A DNA stretch of 64,000 nucleotides from Thalassovita taeanensis (GCF_900110775.1 NZ_FOEP01000005.1:62001-126000), one strand, 5' to 3'. Shown: positions 1-9,482, counted from the stretch's first letter. Notes: generated from the letters alone by a model not told the origin. Numbers and translations are program-made.

Positions 1-115
1 CCCCGATGCGATGCTGGCGCGCGGCGTCCCGCAAGAGGCGGTGAAGCTGGCCGAACGGCGGATGATCGACATCAACCGCGCGTGGGAAGACATCAGCGCA
101 GGCCGAAGCGACTGA
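1..115 (+). CDS. C-terminal end of a J-domain (DjlA/TerB-DnaJ-like) protein, partial
   Basis: Only the last 37 residues are inside the window. They read as the end of a DnaJ domain: a P-D-x-M-x-A-R-G-V-P segment after the HPD loop region, then a helix with INRAWEDI. This matches the J-domain that closes DjlA-like TerB/DnaJ membrane co-chaperones in alphaproteobacteria, which stimulate DnaK ATPase. The stop codon TGA (113-115) shares its last base with the ATG of the next gene, so the two are probably co-translated. The N-terminal TerB part lies outside the window, so the full architecture is inferred. Confidence 0.6.
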   Translation, partial: PDAMLARGVPQEAVKLAERRMIDINRAWEDISAGRSD

Positions 116-1143
116 TGCGGATCGCCACCTATAACGTCGAATGGTTCAACAATCTGTTCGATGACGCGGGGCTGCCGCAAGACGATAGCGGATGGTCCGG
201 GCGGCAGGATGTGACCCGCAATCAGCAGCTGACAGCGCTGGGGATCGTGTTTTCGGCATTGAATGCGGATGCGGTGATGGTGATCGAAGCGCCGGATCAC
301 AACGGCAAACGCGCCACCGTGCCCGCATTGGAAAATTTCGCGCGTATGTTCGATCTGCGGGTCAAAAAGGCTCTGGTCGGGTTTCAGAATCATACCCAGC
401 AGGAAATTGCGCTGATGTATGACCCCTATGTTCTGGACGCGCGGCATGATCCGGTGGGCGACCCGACCGGCAAGAAGGGCTCGGTCGACGCGCCGCGATT
501 TGACAGTGTGTTTCGGATCGACCTGGACGTGGACGCGACCGAGGATCTGGTGAGCTTTTCCAAACCGCCGCTCGAGGTCGCGCTGCGCACGATGCACGGG
601 AGCGAATTTCGCATGATCGGTGCGCATCTGAAATCCAAGGCACCGCATGGTGCGCGCACGCGTGACGCTATCATGCGGGCCGCGATCGCCAACCGGCGCA
701 AGCAGTTGGCACAGGCGATCTGGCTGCGCCGCCGGGTCGAGGGGCATCTGGAGGCAGGCGACCCGCTGATTGTTCTGGGGGATCTGAACGACGGTCCCGG
801 TCTGGATGAATATGAATATCTGTTCGGGCGCTCGTCGGTCGAGATCGTGATGGGCGAAGAAGGCGAGCTGTGCCTGTTCGACCCGCATGCCCGGCGCGCC
901 GTGCAAAGCCGATTGGCGGCCCTGCCCAGCACCGCGCGGTTTTTCATGGCTCAGGAAAACCGCTATCTTCAGGCATTGCTGGACTACATCATGATCTCGC
1001 CCGACCTTCGCGCTAAAAAACCGGCCTGGCGTATCTGGCATCCGTTTGACGATGCGAGATGCTTTGCGGTGCCGGAATTGCGCGAGGCGCTGCTGATGGC
1101 CTCGGATCATTTTCCGGTGACGCTGGATATTGATTTGGCCTAG
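115..1143 (+). CDS. Endonuclease/exonuclease/phosphatase (EEP) family protein
   Basis: A 342-residue metal-dependent hydrolase of the EEP (DNase I-like) fold. The N-terminal TYNVEWFNN contains the metal-binding Asn/Glu, AHLKSK is mid-protein, GDLND lies at residues 222-226 and SDHFPV at about 330-335; together these are the family's hallmark active-site motifs. An open frame extends 33 bases further upstream, but the ATG at 115 is preferred because it places the EEP motif at the very start and overlaps the upstream stop by one base. There is no signal peptide, so a cytoplasmic role is likely. The substrate (DNA, phosphoinositide or nucleotide) cannot be told from the sequence. Confidence 0.85.
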   Translation: MRIATYNVEWFNNLFDDAGLPQDDSGWSGRQDVTRNQQLTALGIVFSALNADAVMVIEAPDHNGKRATVPALENFARMFDLRVKKALVGFQNHTQQEIALMYDPYVLDARHDPVGDPTGKKGSVDAPRFDSVFRIDLDVDATEDLVSFSKPPLEVALRTMHGSEFRMIGAHLKSKAPHGARTRDAIMRAAIANRRKQLAQAIWLRRRVEGHLEAGDPLIVLGDLNDGPGLDEYEYLFGRSSVEIVMGEEGELCLFDPHARRAVQSRLAALPSTARFFMAQENRYLQALLDYIMISPDLRAKKPAWRIWHPFDDARCFAVPELREALLMASDHFPVTLDIDLA

Positions 1144-1205
1144 GGCTCCGGGCAGAATTCTGGTCAGCCTCTAAAAATGTCGTAAACCCGAATTATATTG
1201 AAGCC

Positions 1206-1580
1206 ATGAAACAGATTATGCTTGCCTCAGTGATTGCTGCTTGTGTTGTTGCTTCGCCCCTACGGGCCGAAGAGGCAGAGGATGGGATGTCGCTGATGGA
1301 GCAGGGCGCGCGGCTGTTTTTTCGCGGGTTGAGCGAAGAAATCGAACCCGCGATCGAGGATCTGCGCGACCTTTCAGAACAGATGGAACCCGCATTGCGC
1401 GAGTTCGCCCAGACGATGGGCCCCGCGCTGAAAGAGCTGATGGAAAAGGTGGGCGATATCAACATGTATCACCCCCCCGAGATGCTGCCCAATGGCGACA
1501 TCATCCTGCGCCGCAAAGACGACCCCCTGCCGCCGCCCGAGCCCCCCGCCGAAAGCGCCCCCGGCGAGGTGGAGCTTTAA
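1206..1580 (+). CDS. Small secreted acidic protein of unknown function
   Basis: A 124-residue protein with a clear Sec signal peptide (residues 1-21, cleavage after LRA). An amphipathic helical middle follows, rich in Glu/Leu/Met with repeated EPAxxxLR units, and then a Pro-rich acidic tail. Small proteins of this kind in Rhodobacteraceae are often labelled AAA+ family ATPase in databases, but there is no P-loop or any AAA motif here, so that name would be wrong. It is probably a periplasmic or envelope-associated coiled-coil protein. It converges on ppx, their stop codons being adjacent (1580/1581). Confidence 0.7.
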   Translation: MKQIMLASVIAACVVASPLRAEEAEDGMSLMEQGARLFFRGLSEEIEPAIEDLRDLSEQMEPALREFAQTMGPALKELMEKVGDINMYHPPEMLPNGDIILRRKDDPLPPPEPPAESAPGEVEL

Positions 1581-3125
1581 CTAGCGTTTCACCCTGATCT
1601 CGGTTTGCGCGTCAAGCGATGATGCAAGCGACTGGAACCGGGCTTGTGCAACCTCGCCAAACAGCGGCTCTGATTGCGGGGTCAGCAGCAGGTGCAGCTG
1701 CTTTTTCTTCGGGAACCAACGCATTTCGCCCATCGGCTGCTCTTTTTGCGGCCACAGCATGGCGCCAAACCGCATCGCTTTTCCCAGCACCGCCGCTTGC
1801 TTCAACGATTTGTCGTCCAGCAGGCTGAACATCGGTTCAAACCGTGTGCCTTCGCGCGAATTCTTATAGCGGTGCATCAGCGCCAGCCCCAGAAACACTC
1901 GTTCTGAATGCTTCAGCCCGCCCAGATTGGACCGCGTGGCATTGTCGAAACAAACCTCGGCGCGGTAATCGGGATGCGCGCGCCAGCTGACATCATGCAG
2001 CAGGCAGGCCGCCTTGATCAGGCGCTTGCGGTCCAGCGGCGCGGCATTGAACAGCGGCAAAATGAAGTTGTACAGCATCAGGCCAAAGCCGGGCAGGCGG
2101 GCGTCCTTGGCCTCGGCGAAATAGGCCGCTTCGATCAGCGGGTCACGGTCGCGCAATTTTTGCGGCATTTGCTCATAAAGCAGCCCTTCGCGGATGCCAT
2201 AGCTGGAGATCGCAATATCGTGCGGGTGGATGGTCCTGACCACTTCCTTCAGCACTTCCGCGGCCAACGGCACCAGCGCCATCCGCGCCGAGGACACACC
2301 ACAGCGCGCGCGCAACTGGTCGGGGTCATTTTCGCCGATGTATTTCACCGTGGCGTTGATGGATTTTATCGTCATGCGGTATTCATGCAGCACATGCAGC
2401 GGATACCGCCGTCGCTCCATGTCGATGCGGGCAATGGCGCGCCACGAACCGCCCACCAGAAACAGCCGGTTTCGCTGCGTGCCCATGGTCTTTTCCATCC
2501 GGGCCATCACATTGCGGATATACTCCTTGCGGCCTTTTTTGCCGCCAGAAACCGAGCGCAGTTTCAAAGGCCCCAGATCCGACGTCATCCGCCGCCCGAC
2601 ATGCCCGCCCGCGATCTCGGCCAGCTCCATCGACGAGCCACCAATATCGCAGACCAACCCATACGACCCCGGCCAGCCCAGCAAAACGCCCTGCGCCGAC
2701 AGGCGGGCCTCTTCTTCGCCATCAATGACCCAGATTTTCAGCCCGGTCTCGCGCATCACCTCGTCGCAAAACTCTTGCCCGTCATCGGCTTCGCGCACGG
2801 CGGCGGTGGCGACAGCTGTCAGCGGCGGAACACCCATGCCTGCGGCCAGATGCTGAAACCGGCGCAGCGCCGCCAGCGCGCGTTTGCGCCCTTCAGGGTT
2901 CAGCCGCCCGGTTTCCGACAGTCCCGCCCCCAACGCACACATGATCTTTTCGTTATAGAAATAGGCCGGGCTGCGCGCCGCGCCATCAAACACCACCAGC
3001 CGGACCGAGTTCGATCCGACATCAATCACGCCAACGCGCGACAATGCCCGCGCTGACGGGTCGTTGAACAAAGGGCGTCCGAATGGGCCCCAGTCCTGTG
3101 GCGCAGGGGCGCTTGTGTCGTCCAT
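1581..3125 (-). CDS. ppx: Exopolyphosphatase (Ppx/GppA family)
   Basis: A 514-residue Ppx/GppA phosphatase that removes terminal phosphates from polyphosphate (some members hydrolyse pppGpp). The actin-like ATPase fold is seen in IDVGSNSVRL near residues 34-43 and DIGGSS at 160-165. The C-terminal third has an HD-type helical module (LLHDVSW; HSERVFLGLALMHRY), as in long Ppx enzymes. It lies 52 bp downstream of ppk1 on the same strand, so synthesis and breakdown of polyphosphate are probably co-transcribed. The ATG at 3125 gives a 30-residue polar leader before the first strand. Confidence 0.9.
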   Translation of the reverse strand: MDDTSAPAPQDWGPFGRPLFNDPSARALSRVGVIDVGSNSVRLVVFDGAARSPAYFYNEKIMCALGAGLSETGRLNPEGRKRALAALRRFQHLAAGMGVPPLTAVATAAVREADDGQEFCDEVMRETGLKIWVIDGEEEARLSAQGVLLGWPGSYGLVCDIGGSSMELAEIAGGHVGRRMTSDLGPLKLRSVSGGKKGRKEYIRNVMARMEKTMGTQRNRLFLVGGSWRAIARIDMERRRYPLHVLHEYRMTIKSINATVKYIGENDPDQLRARCGVSSARMALVPLAAEVLKEVVRTIHPHDIAISSYGIREGLLYEQMPQKLRDRDPLIEAAYFAEAKDARLPGFGLMLYNFILPLFNAAPLDRKRLIKAACLLHDVSWRAHPDYRAEVCFDNATRSNLGGLKHSERVFLGLALMHRYKNSREGTRFEPMFSLLDDKSLKQAAVLGKAMRFGAMLWPQKEQPMGEMRWFPKKKQLHLLLTPQSEPLFGEVAQARFQSLASSLDAQTEIRVKR

Positions 3126-3177
3126 TTCGGTTTTCCTTCTGCTCCCCGGTCAAAATGCGCCAAGCTGGGGGTAAAGG

Positions 3178-5352
3178 TCAATCATCCGTGTGGGTCAGTT
3201 GCGGAACATCCTTAGCCCCGGCCGAGCCGCGCCCAGACAGCGAAGGGTTCTCCATAAAGAACCTGTGGCAATTAAACGCAAATTCGCCATCGACCCAGGT
3301 CGCGCGATCGAAATGGCCATCGGGTTTCATCACCCAGCTTTGCGCAACGTCAGCCAGGTTCGCGGCCATGATCTGACTGGTGATCTGGGCCTTGACCGTA
3401 TCGTTCTTGATTTCAACCAGAGTTTCGATGCGGCGGTTCAGGTTGCGCCCCATCCAGTCGGCCGAGGAAATATAAACCCGCGATTTCTTGTGCGGCAACC
3501 CGTGACCATTGCCGAAACAGACGATACGCGAGTGTTCCAGAAACCGGCCAACGATGGATTTCACGCGGATATTGTCGCTCAGCCCTTTGATGCCGGGCCG
3601 CAGGCCACAGATGCCGCGGATGATCAGGCTGATCTTCACGCCGCCCTGACTGGCCTTATAAAGCCCGTCGATGATTTCGGGGTCGATCAGCGAATTCATC
3701 TTGGCCCAGATCTCGGCCGGGCGACCCGCGCGCGCGTGTTCGGCCTCGGCCTCGAAGCTGTCCAGCAGGCGCTGCTTCAACCCGCTGGGCGAGATGGCAA
3801 GATTTTCCAGCCCCTCGGGTTCGATATAGCCCGACAGAAAGTTGAACACTTTCGTCGCATCGCGCCCAAGCGCGGCGTCACAGGTGAAGAAAGACAGATC
3901 GGTGTAAATCCGCGCCGTGATCGGGTGATAGTTGCCCGTGCCGTAATGGGTATAGGTGACCAGCTGGTCGCCCTCGCGCCGTACCACGGTGGAAATCTTG
4001 GCGTGGGTTTTCCAGTCGACAAAACCGTAAACCACATGCGCGCCGGCACGTTCCAGACGGCGGGACTGGCGGATATTGGCGGCTTCGTCAAAGCGGGCTT
4101 TCAGCTCGACCAGCGCGGTGACGGATTTGCCCTCTTCGGCCGCCTCGCACAGGGCTTCGACAATCGGCGAGTTTTTCGAGGTGCGGTACAGCGTCTGTTT
4201 GATCGCGACCACATCGGGGTCGGCGGCCGCCTGTTTCAGAAACCGCACCACCATGTCAAAGGTCTCGTACGGGTGATGCAGCAGCATGTCTTTTTGCTGA
4301 ATCGCGGCAAACATGTCGCCGTCATGGTCCTGAACCCGTTCGGGCACACGCGGGGTGAAATTGGGCCACAGCAGATCGGGACGGGCGTCGATCACCAACT
4401 CCTTGACGTCGGCGATGCCGATCATGCCGTTGACCTCGACCACCTCATCGCTGGTCACATGCAGCTCGCGCATGATCACGCTGATCAGCGCCTTGGGGGC
4501 ATTGGCCGAAATTTTCATGCGCACGACTTCGCCACGGCGGCGGCGTTTCAGCGCGACCTCGAATTCGCGCACCAGATCCTCGGCCTCTTCCTCGACCTCC
4601 AGATCGCTGTCGCGCAGAACACGGAAGGCACAGTGCCCGGTGGCGGTATAGCCGGGGAACATCTGATCCAGATGCAGCAACAGCAGCTCTTCCAGCGGCA
4701 GGAAGCGGTGGGTTCCATTCACCGAGGGCAGGGCCACGAACCGGTCGATCTGCTGCGGGATTGGCAGCAGCGCCATCAGGCTGCGTTTTCCGCGGCGGCG
4801 TTCCAGTTGCAGCGCCAGCGAAAAGCCGGTGTTGGGGATGAACGGGAAGGGGTGCGCCGGGTCCACGGCCAGCGGCGACAAGACCGGAAACACCTTGTTC
4901 AGGAACACATCCAGCAGGAACGGTTTGTCTGCCTCGGGGACATTGCTGTGATCCAGCAAATGAATGTTTTCGTTCGACATTTCCTGACGCAGGCTGTCAA
5001 AGACCGCCTGCTGCGATTGCATCAGGTCGCGCGCATCTTCGTTGATCAGCACCAACTGCTCTGCGGGCGTTAGCCCGTCCTGCGCCGGCGTGGAGTTGCC
5101 GGCATGTGCCAGCTCGCGCAGGCCCGCCACACGCACGGTGTAAAACTCGTCCAGATTGGCGGCCGAGATCGACAGAAACCGCACCCGTTCCAGCAACGGA
5201 ACGCGCATGTTCTTGGCCTCTTCCAGCACGCGCCAGTTGAAGCCCAGCCAGCTGAGTTCACGGTTATAGAAACGCCCGGGGCCTGTCAGGTCCAACTCGG
5301 GCAGCTCGATCGGGTCGGCAAACGGGGCCTTGAGGAAATCTGCTTGTGTCAT
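3178..5352 (-). CDS. ppk1: Polyphosphate kinase 1
   Basis: A 724-residue PPK1 that makes polyphosphate from ATP. The middle has the HPYETF motif followed by VVAIKQTLYRTS. The two PLD-like catalytic histidine regions follow (WKTHAKIS with the HxK signature, then HYGTGNYHP), and ISSADWMGRNL is near the end. The open frame extends 186 bases further upstream, but that part overlaps hdaA and has no PPK features. The ATG at 5352 begins a normal PPK1 N-terminus (LTGPGRFYNRELSWL). The order AI-2E transporter, hdaA, ppk1, ppx is recurrent in alphaproteobacteria. No Pho box was seen in the 49-bp gap to hdaA. Confidence 0.95.
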   Translation of the reverse strand: MTQADFLKAPFADPIELPELDLTGPGRFYNRELSWLGFNWRVLEEAKNMRVPLLERVRFLSISAANLDEFYTVRVAGLRELAHAGNSTPAQDGLTPAEQLVLINEDARDLMQSQQAVFDSLRQEMSNENIHLLDHSNVPEADKPFLLDVFLNKVFPVLSPLAVDPAHPFPFIPNTGFSLALQLERRRGKRSLMALLPIPQQIDRFVALPSVNGTHRFLPLEELLLLHLDQMFPGYTATGHCAFRVLRDSDLEVEEEAEDLVREFEVALKRRRRGEVVRMKISANAPKALISVIMRELHVTSDEVVEVNGMIGIADVKELVIDARPDLLWPNFTPRVPERVQDHDGDMFAAIQQKDMLLHHPYETFDMVVRFLKQAAADPDVVAIKQTLYRTSKNSPIVEALCEAAEEGKSVTALVELKARFDEAANIRQSRRLERAGAHVVYGFVDWKTHAKISTVVRREGDQLVTYTHYGTGNYHPITARIYTDLSFFTCDAALGRDATKVFNFLSGYIEPEGLENLAISPSGLKQRLLDSFEAEAEHARAGRPAEIWAKMNSLIDPEIIDGLYKASQGGVKISLIIRGICGLRPGIKGLSDNIRVKSIVGRFLEHSRIVCFGNGHGLPHKKSRVYISSADWMGRNLNRRIETLVEIKNDTVKAQITSQIMAANLADVAQSWVMKPDGHFDRATWVDGEFAFNCHRFFMENPSLSGRGSAGAKDVPQLTHTDD

Positions 5353-5401
5353 GAGATGCTTATGTGTGTAACCTGTAACGCTATGGTGACAAAGTTTGCG
5401 C

Positions 5402-6106
5402 TTACTGGCCTGAATTGTCCAGCAAGTCGGGCAGCTCGCGCTGGCCCATGACCTCGGCGGCCAGTGCGCGGGTGACGGGGCGCTTCTGCGCCAGTGATTC
5501 GCGATCCAGCGCCGCAACCAGATCATGCGCGGCGGCAAACGAACGGTCCATGCGCGTCACCAGATAGGTGATCGTTTCCGGGCTGGGCGACAGCTGCCGA
5601 TCCGCGAAAAGCTTCATCACCACCGCCGCCAGCAACCGGTCATCGGGCTGATCCAGCGTCACCGCCTGCGTGCCTTGCATCCGGCTGCTCAGGTCCGGCA
5701 GACCAAGCCCCCACAGCATTGCAGGCCGATCTGCGGTCAGCAGCAGCGAATGCCCCTCGGCCAGCACAAGGTTGTGCAGGTGAAACAGCGCCTCTTCGGC
5801 GGCGCGGTTGCGGGCGATGCCGGGAACGTCTTCGATGGCGATCGGGCCTTGCGCCAACGCGGGAATGTCGGCGCCTTCCAGATCGCAAGCGGGCATGATC
5901 CGCGCCCCCGAGGTGGCGGCCCAGACATGGGCAAGATGCGTCTTGCCCGCACCGCGCGGACCGATCAGCGCCAATTTGTTCCCGGCCCAGTTCGCCCAGC
6001 TTTCGATCAAGACAACGGACATGGCATTGGCGGGCGAGACAAAGAAATCCTCGCGCCCCAGTGCGGCGCGCACTGGCAAGTCGAAACTTAACTGTCGTGA
6101 AATCAC
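5402..6106 (-). CDS. hdaA: HdaA, DnaA-related regulator of replication initiation
   Basis: A 234-residue DnaA-like AAA protein without the DnaA DNA-binding domain. Hda proteins bind the sliding clamp and stimulate ATP hydrolysis by DnaA to prevent re-initiation. The N-terminus carries the clamp-binding motif RQLSFDLP (residues 4-11) and a P-loop GPRGAGKT at 49-56. The start is GTG at 6106, overlapping the AI-2E transporter stop by four bases. The first internal Met (about residue 29) would delete the clamp motif, which decides the start. The Walker B-like segment is IAIEDV, near residue 93. Confidence 0.88.
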   Translation of the reverse strand: MISRQLSFDLPVRAALGREDFFVSPANAMSVVLIESWANWAGNKLALIGPRGAGKTHLAHVWAATSGARIMPACDLEGADIPALAQGPIAIEDVPGIARNRAAEEALFHLHNLVLAEGHSLLLTADRPAMLWGLGLPDLSSRMQGTQAVTLDQPDDRLLAAVVMKLFADRQLSPSPETITYLVTRMDRSFAAAHDLVAALDRESLAQKRPVTRALAAEVMGQRELPDLLDNSGQ

Positions 6107-7170
6107 TGGTCCTGCGTCTCCGACACGCCGCGATACAGGCGGCTGTCTTTATAGTGCTGGATCATGAACCGGGTCACAACGCCCAACGCTGCGGCAACGG
6201 GCACGGCGATCAGCATGCCGACAAAGCCGAACATCGTGCCGAATACCGACAACGCGAAGATCAGCCAAACCGGATGCAGCCCGACAGAACTGCCGACAAG
6301 CTTGGGGGTCAGAACATTGCCCTCAATCACCTGACCCAGAACAAAAATCCCCGCGACCAACCCCAGCGACAGCCATTCGCCCCAGAACTGAAACAAGCCC
6401 AGCCCGATGGCCAGCGCACCGCCGACGAAAGCCCCCACATAGGGGATAAACGTCAGCGCGCCGGCGACAAAGCCAACGATCAGCCCGAATTGCAGACCAA
6501 TCAGCATCAGCGCCACGGCATAATACGTGCCCAAAATCAGGCAGACCGTGCCCATGCCTCGGATGAAACTGGCCAATGTCCGGTCAATCTCGCGGGCCAG
6601 ATGACGGACCACCGGCGCGTGATCGCGCGGCAGCAGACCATCGACCTTGGCAACCATATTGTCCCAGTCATACAGCAGATAGAACGCCACAACCGGCACG
6701 ATCACCAACAGCATCACGATATTGATGATCGACATCGCCGAACTGAACACGGTTTGCAGCAGCTCGCCGCCCTTGGCCTGAATGGTCTCGCCCACAGAGG
6801 CAAGCGACTGGTGCAGCGTCGTTGAGGTGTCCAGCAGGTCGGGGAAGCGCACGGTCAGAAACGTGCGCAGATCGTCAAACAGCTTGGGGGCAATATCGAA
6901 CAGGGAAATCGCCTGCTCGACCAAGGTCGGAATGACCAACAGCGCCAGAATGATAAAAAGCAGCAGCGCCAGAATGGTGATGATCGCGGTCGCCACCGCG
7001 CGCGAGGCCCCCATACGCTCAAGCCGGTCCGCAACAGGATCCAGAAAATAGGCCACGGCCCCGCCCAGAACAAAAGGCAGGATCACGTCGCCCAGATACC
7101 ACATGATGACCATGAACACCGCCGCCGCGATGCCCCAGTATTTCGCCTGTTCCTTGACGGGCAGTGCCAT
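6103..7170 (-). CDS. AI-2E family transporter (PerM-like membrane protein)
   Basis: A 355-residue multi-pass membrane protein of the AI-2E/PerM family. Hydrophobic segments lie at both ends, with a long polar stretch (about residues 70-145) between the early and later helices, as is usual in the family. Members export AI-2 or act in other transport; the substrate here is unknown. Its stop overlaps hdaA by four bases, and this pairing is common in alphaproteobacteria. The ATG at 7170 begins MALPVKEQAKYWG, a short cytoplasmic leader before the first membrane helix. Confidence 0.85.
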   Translation of the reverse strand: MALPVKEQAKYWGIAAAVFMVIMWYLGDVILPFVLGGAVAYFLDPVADRLERMGASRAVATAIITILALLLFIILALLVIPTLVEQAISLFDIAPKLFDDLRTFLTVRFPDLLDTSTTLHQSLASVGETIQAKGGELLQTVFSSAMSIINIVMLLVIVPVVAFYLLYDWDNMVAKVDGLLPRDHAPVVRHLAREIDRTLASFIRGMGTVCLILGTYYAVALMLIGLQFGLIVGFVAGALTFIPYVGAFVGGALAIGLGLFQFWGEWLSLGLVAGIFVLGQVIEGNVLTPKLVGSSVGLHPVWLIFALSVFGTMFGFVGMLIAVPVAAALGVVTRFMIQHYKDSRLYRGVSETQDQ

Positions 7171-7343
7171 GCGTGCTCCTCGCGTTTCACGTTATATGTC
7201 GTCGCTCGGCGCGTTCAGATCAACCCCGTATTATCGCTCTGGCACGGTGATCCGGCGGGATCGCCCACAGTGTGGCTTGTCTGACCGCGCGACACCTTCT
7301 AAACCCCTGTGCAACCAATTCCATTGTCCCAAGGGGTCCGCCC

Positions 7344-8681
7344 ATGCGTTTGTCGCGCTATTTCCTGCCCGTTCTCAAAGAAAACCCGTCCGAGGCGCAG
7401 ATCGTCAGCCATCGGCTGATGCTGCGGGCCGGGATGATCAAGCAATCCAGCGCCGGGATCTATTCCTGGTTGCCGCTTGGCTTCAAGGTGCTGAAAAACA
7501 TCGAAAACATCGTGCACGAAGAACAGGTGCGCGCTGGTCACATCCCGATGCTGATGCCGACCCTGCAATCGGCCGACCTGTGGCGCGAAAGCGGCCGTTA
7601 CGATGATTACGGCGAGGAAATGCTGCGCATCACCGACCGGCATGGTCGCGACATGCTCTATGGTCCCACCAACGAAGAGCTGATCACCGACATCTTCCGC
7701 AGCCATGTCGGCAGCTACAAGGACCTGCCGCTGACCCTCTATCATATCCAGTGGAAATTCCGCGACGAGATCCGCCCGCGCTTTGGCGTGATGCGGGGCC
7801 GCGAGTTCTTGATGAAAGACGGCTATAACTTCGACATCGACTATGAAAACGCGATGCACGCCTATAACCGCCATATGGTCAGCTATCTGCGCAGCTATGA
7901 ACGCATGGGCTTGCAGGCGATCCCGATGCGCGCCGATTCCGGCCCGATTGGCGGCGAGGATACGCATGAATTTCTGGTTCTGGCCGATACTGGCGAAAGC
8001 GAAGTCTTCTATGACAGCGCCATTCTGGATCTGAAAATCGGCGACCGGGTGGTGGATTTCGACAACTGGGACGATTGCGCCGCGATCTGCAAAGAGTGGA
8101 CAACCCCCTATGCCCGCACGGATGAAACCCACGACGAGGCCGCATTCAACGCCATCCCCGAAGAACGCCGCCGCACCAGCCGGGGCATCGAAGTCGGTCA
8201 GATCTTCTATTTCGGCACCAAGTATTCCGAACCGATGGGCGCCACGGTGCAGAACTCCGAAGGCCAGAAAGTGCCGGTCCACATGGGCAGCCATGGCATC
8301 GGCGTCAGCCGTCTGCTGGGCGCGATCATCGAGGCCAGCCATGACGACAAGGGCATCATCTGGCCCGAAGGTGTCACGCCCTATCACTGCGGCATCGTCA
8401 ACCTGAAGCAGGGCGACGCCGAGGCCGACGCGGCCTGCGAGGCGCTTTATGCCTCGCTCACGGCATTGGGGCTGGAACCGCTCTATGACGATCGCAACGA
8501 ACGTGCGGGCGGCAAATTCGCCACCATGGACCTGATCGGCCTGCCTTGGCGCATCACGGTCGGCCCGCGCGGGTTGAAAAACGGCGTGGTCGAACTCACC
8601 AGCCGCCGCACCGGCGAAAGCGAAGAGCTGCCGCCAGAACAGGCCATCGAAAAAGTGGCACAGATCTACGCCAAGCGATAA
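7344..8681 (+). CDS. proS: Prolyl-tRNA synthetase, short alphaproteobacterial type
   Basis: A 445-residue class II ProRS. It has [11 protein letters not shown], the motif 2 region [20 protein letters not shown], the KDGYNFD proline-pocket region and motif 3 [12 protein letters not shown]. At this length the roughly 180-residue INS editing domain of E. coli ProRS is missing, as is normal for alphaproteobacteria. Two potential starts exist. The ATG at 7344 gives MRLSRYFLP, the standard N-terminus, and the 24 residues upstream have no family features. A perfect 12-bp hairpin follows the stop. Confidence 0.97.
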   Translation: MRLSRYFLPVLKENPSEAQIVSHRLMLRAGMIKQSSAGIYSWLPLGFKVLKNIENIVHEEQVRAGHIPMLMPTLQSADLWRESGRYDDYGEEMLRITDRHGRDMLYGPTNEELITDIFRSHVGSYKDLPLTLYHIQWKFRDEIRPRFGVMRGREFLMKDGYNFDIDYENAMHAYNRHMVSYLRSYERMGLQAIPMRADSGPIGGEDTHEFLVLADTGESEVFYDSAILDLKIGDRVVDFDNWDDCAAICKEWTTPYARTDETHDEAAFNAIPEERRRTSRGIEVGQIFYFGTKYSEPMGATVQNSEGQKVPVHMGSHGIGVSRLLGAIIEASHDDKGIIWPEGVTPYHCGIVNLKQGDAEADAACEALYASLTALGLEPLYDDRNERAGGKFATMDLIGLPWRITVGPRGLKNGVVELTSRRTGESEELPPEQAIEKVAQIYAKR

Positions 8682-8689
8682 TGCCTCCT

Positions 8690-8718
8690 CCTCTGGCCGG
8701 GTTCGCCCCGGCCAGAGG
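8690..8718 (+). terminator. Hairpin terminator after proS
   Basis: A perfect 12-bp inverted repeat (CCTCTGGCCGGG, loop TTCGC, CCCGGCCAGAGG) starts 9 bases after the proS stop. There is no clear T-run on either strand, so it may need Rho or act mainly as a 3-prime end stabiliser. Being symmetrical, it could also end any transcript coming from the right on the minus strand. Confidence 0.65.
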
Positions 8719-8981
8719 ATGCTGGCCGCAACGAGCCAATTCAGGCTCATCGGCTGGCCGTTTCACGCCCGCTTTTTCGGATATGCGTTGCGCAATGGGC
8801 TTCGCCTATGTGCATTTTTGTCGGAGATCATCGTGGAGCGCTGATTTCTGTGCGGAAAATTATAAGCATGCCTTGTGCATGGTTTGAGTATGCCAATCAC
8901 ATCGCGCAAAACCGCCGTCTGGCTTCTGTCGCGCACGGTTGATTTCTGCTAGCGTCGGGTAAAACTTGGGGCATTCAGAGC
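8719..8981. other. Intergenic stretch between proS and the DUF2937 gene
   Basis: No convincing gene is seen here; the short open frames lack a ribosome site and codon pattern. It holds a partial copy of the 11-bp-spaced hexamer element (8863-8879, minus strand). Further on, TTGATTTCTGCTAGCGTC near 8939-8956 resembles the promoter region of the next gene, but spacing is not good enough to call it firmly. Confidence 0.4.
8863..8879 (-). promoter_or_regulatory. Partial copy of the 11-bp-spaced hexamer element
   Basis: Read on the minus strand this is TGCACA, five bases, TGCTTA, followed directly by TATAAT-like sequence. The hexamer, the 11-bp period and 15 shared bases (ATGCACAAGRCATGC) link it to the fuller copies at 13756 and 51319. 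Only two hexamers are seen here. The placement next to a -10-like TATAAT suggests an activator site on a minus-strand promoter pointing towards the proS terminator; this is inference. Confidence 0.4.
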
Positions 8982-9482
8982 ATGTTTCTACGGGCAGTGA
9001 CTTTGGCAGGCGGGATCGCGGGCGCGGGGGCGTTTTCGCAGTTTCCCGAGTATTCTCAGCAGTATACCCAACGTCTTGGCGGCGCCGTCGATGAACTAAG
9101 CCGCGTGGTGCAGGACTTCGATGCCTCCGCCACCGCCGAAGGCCTCACCCGCGAGGACGCGCTGGAGCAGATGGTCGGCACAGCATTCGTCCAGCGCCGC
9201 CGCACCGATATGCAAAACCTCTTCGCCCGCCACAAATTCCTGTCTGAGGATCTGGAAGTCCTTGATAACGCAGGGCCTTTCACAAGGGCCTACCACGCCG
9301 GGAGGTTGCGCGACCCAGAGATCGCCGCGCGCGCCTGGGCGGCCTATCGTCCGGCGCTGCCGGTGACATTCGAGGGGGCCGTGTTCGGCGGTGTCGGCTT
9401 TCTTGCCGGACTGGCGGTGCTTGGGGCGGTTCTGGCGGTTTTGCGCTGGCCGTTCCGTTGGCGTAAACCGGCGGCGGCTTGA
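8982..9482 (+). CDS. DUF2937 family membrane protein
   Basis: A 166-residue protein matching the DUF2937 pattern. There is an N-terminal hydrophobic helix (AVTLAGGIAGAGAFSQFPEY), a soluble amphipathic middle with QRLGGAVDEL and a conserved-looking FTRAYHAG region, and a C-terminal membrane helix (about residues 133-153) with a basic tail. Function of the family is unknown; the topology suggests an inner-membrane protein with a periplasmic loop. It stands between proS and lolC with its own short upstream region. Confidence 0.75.
   Translation: MFLRAVTLAGGIAGAGAFSQFPEYSQQYTQRLGGAVDELSRVVQDFDASATAEGLTREDALEQMVGTAFVQRRRTDMQNLFARHKFLSEDLEVLDNAGPFTRAYHAGRLRDPEIAARAWAAYRPALPVTFEGAVFGGVGFLAGLAVLGAVLAVLRWPFRWRKPAAA

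Noticed and set aside
3190-5073. 627-codon plus-strand open frame opposite ppk1
   Set aside because: Antisense shadow of a well-supported PPK1 gene with no recognisable domain.
5353-5401. Pho box in front of ppk1
   Set aside because: Only single TGACA/TGTAA-like cores are present without an 11-bp partner.
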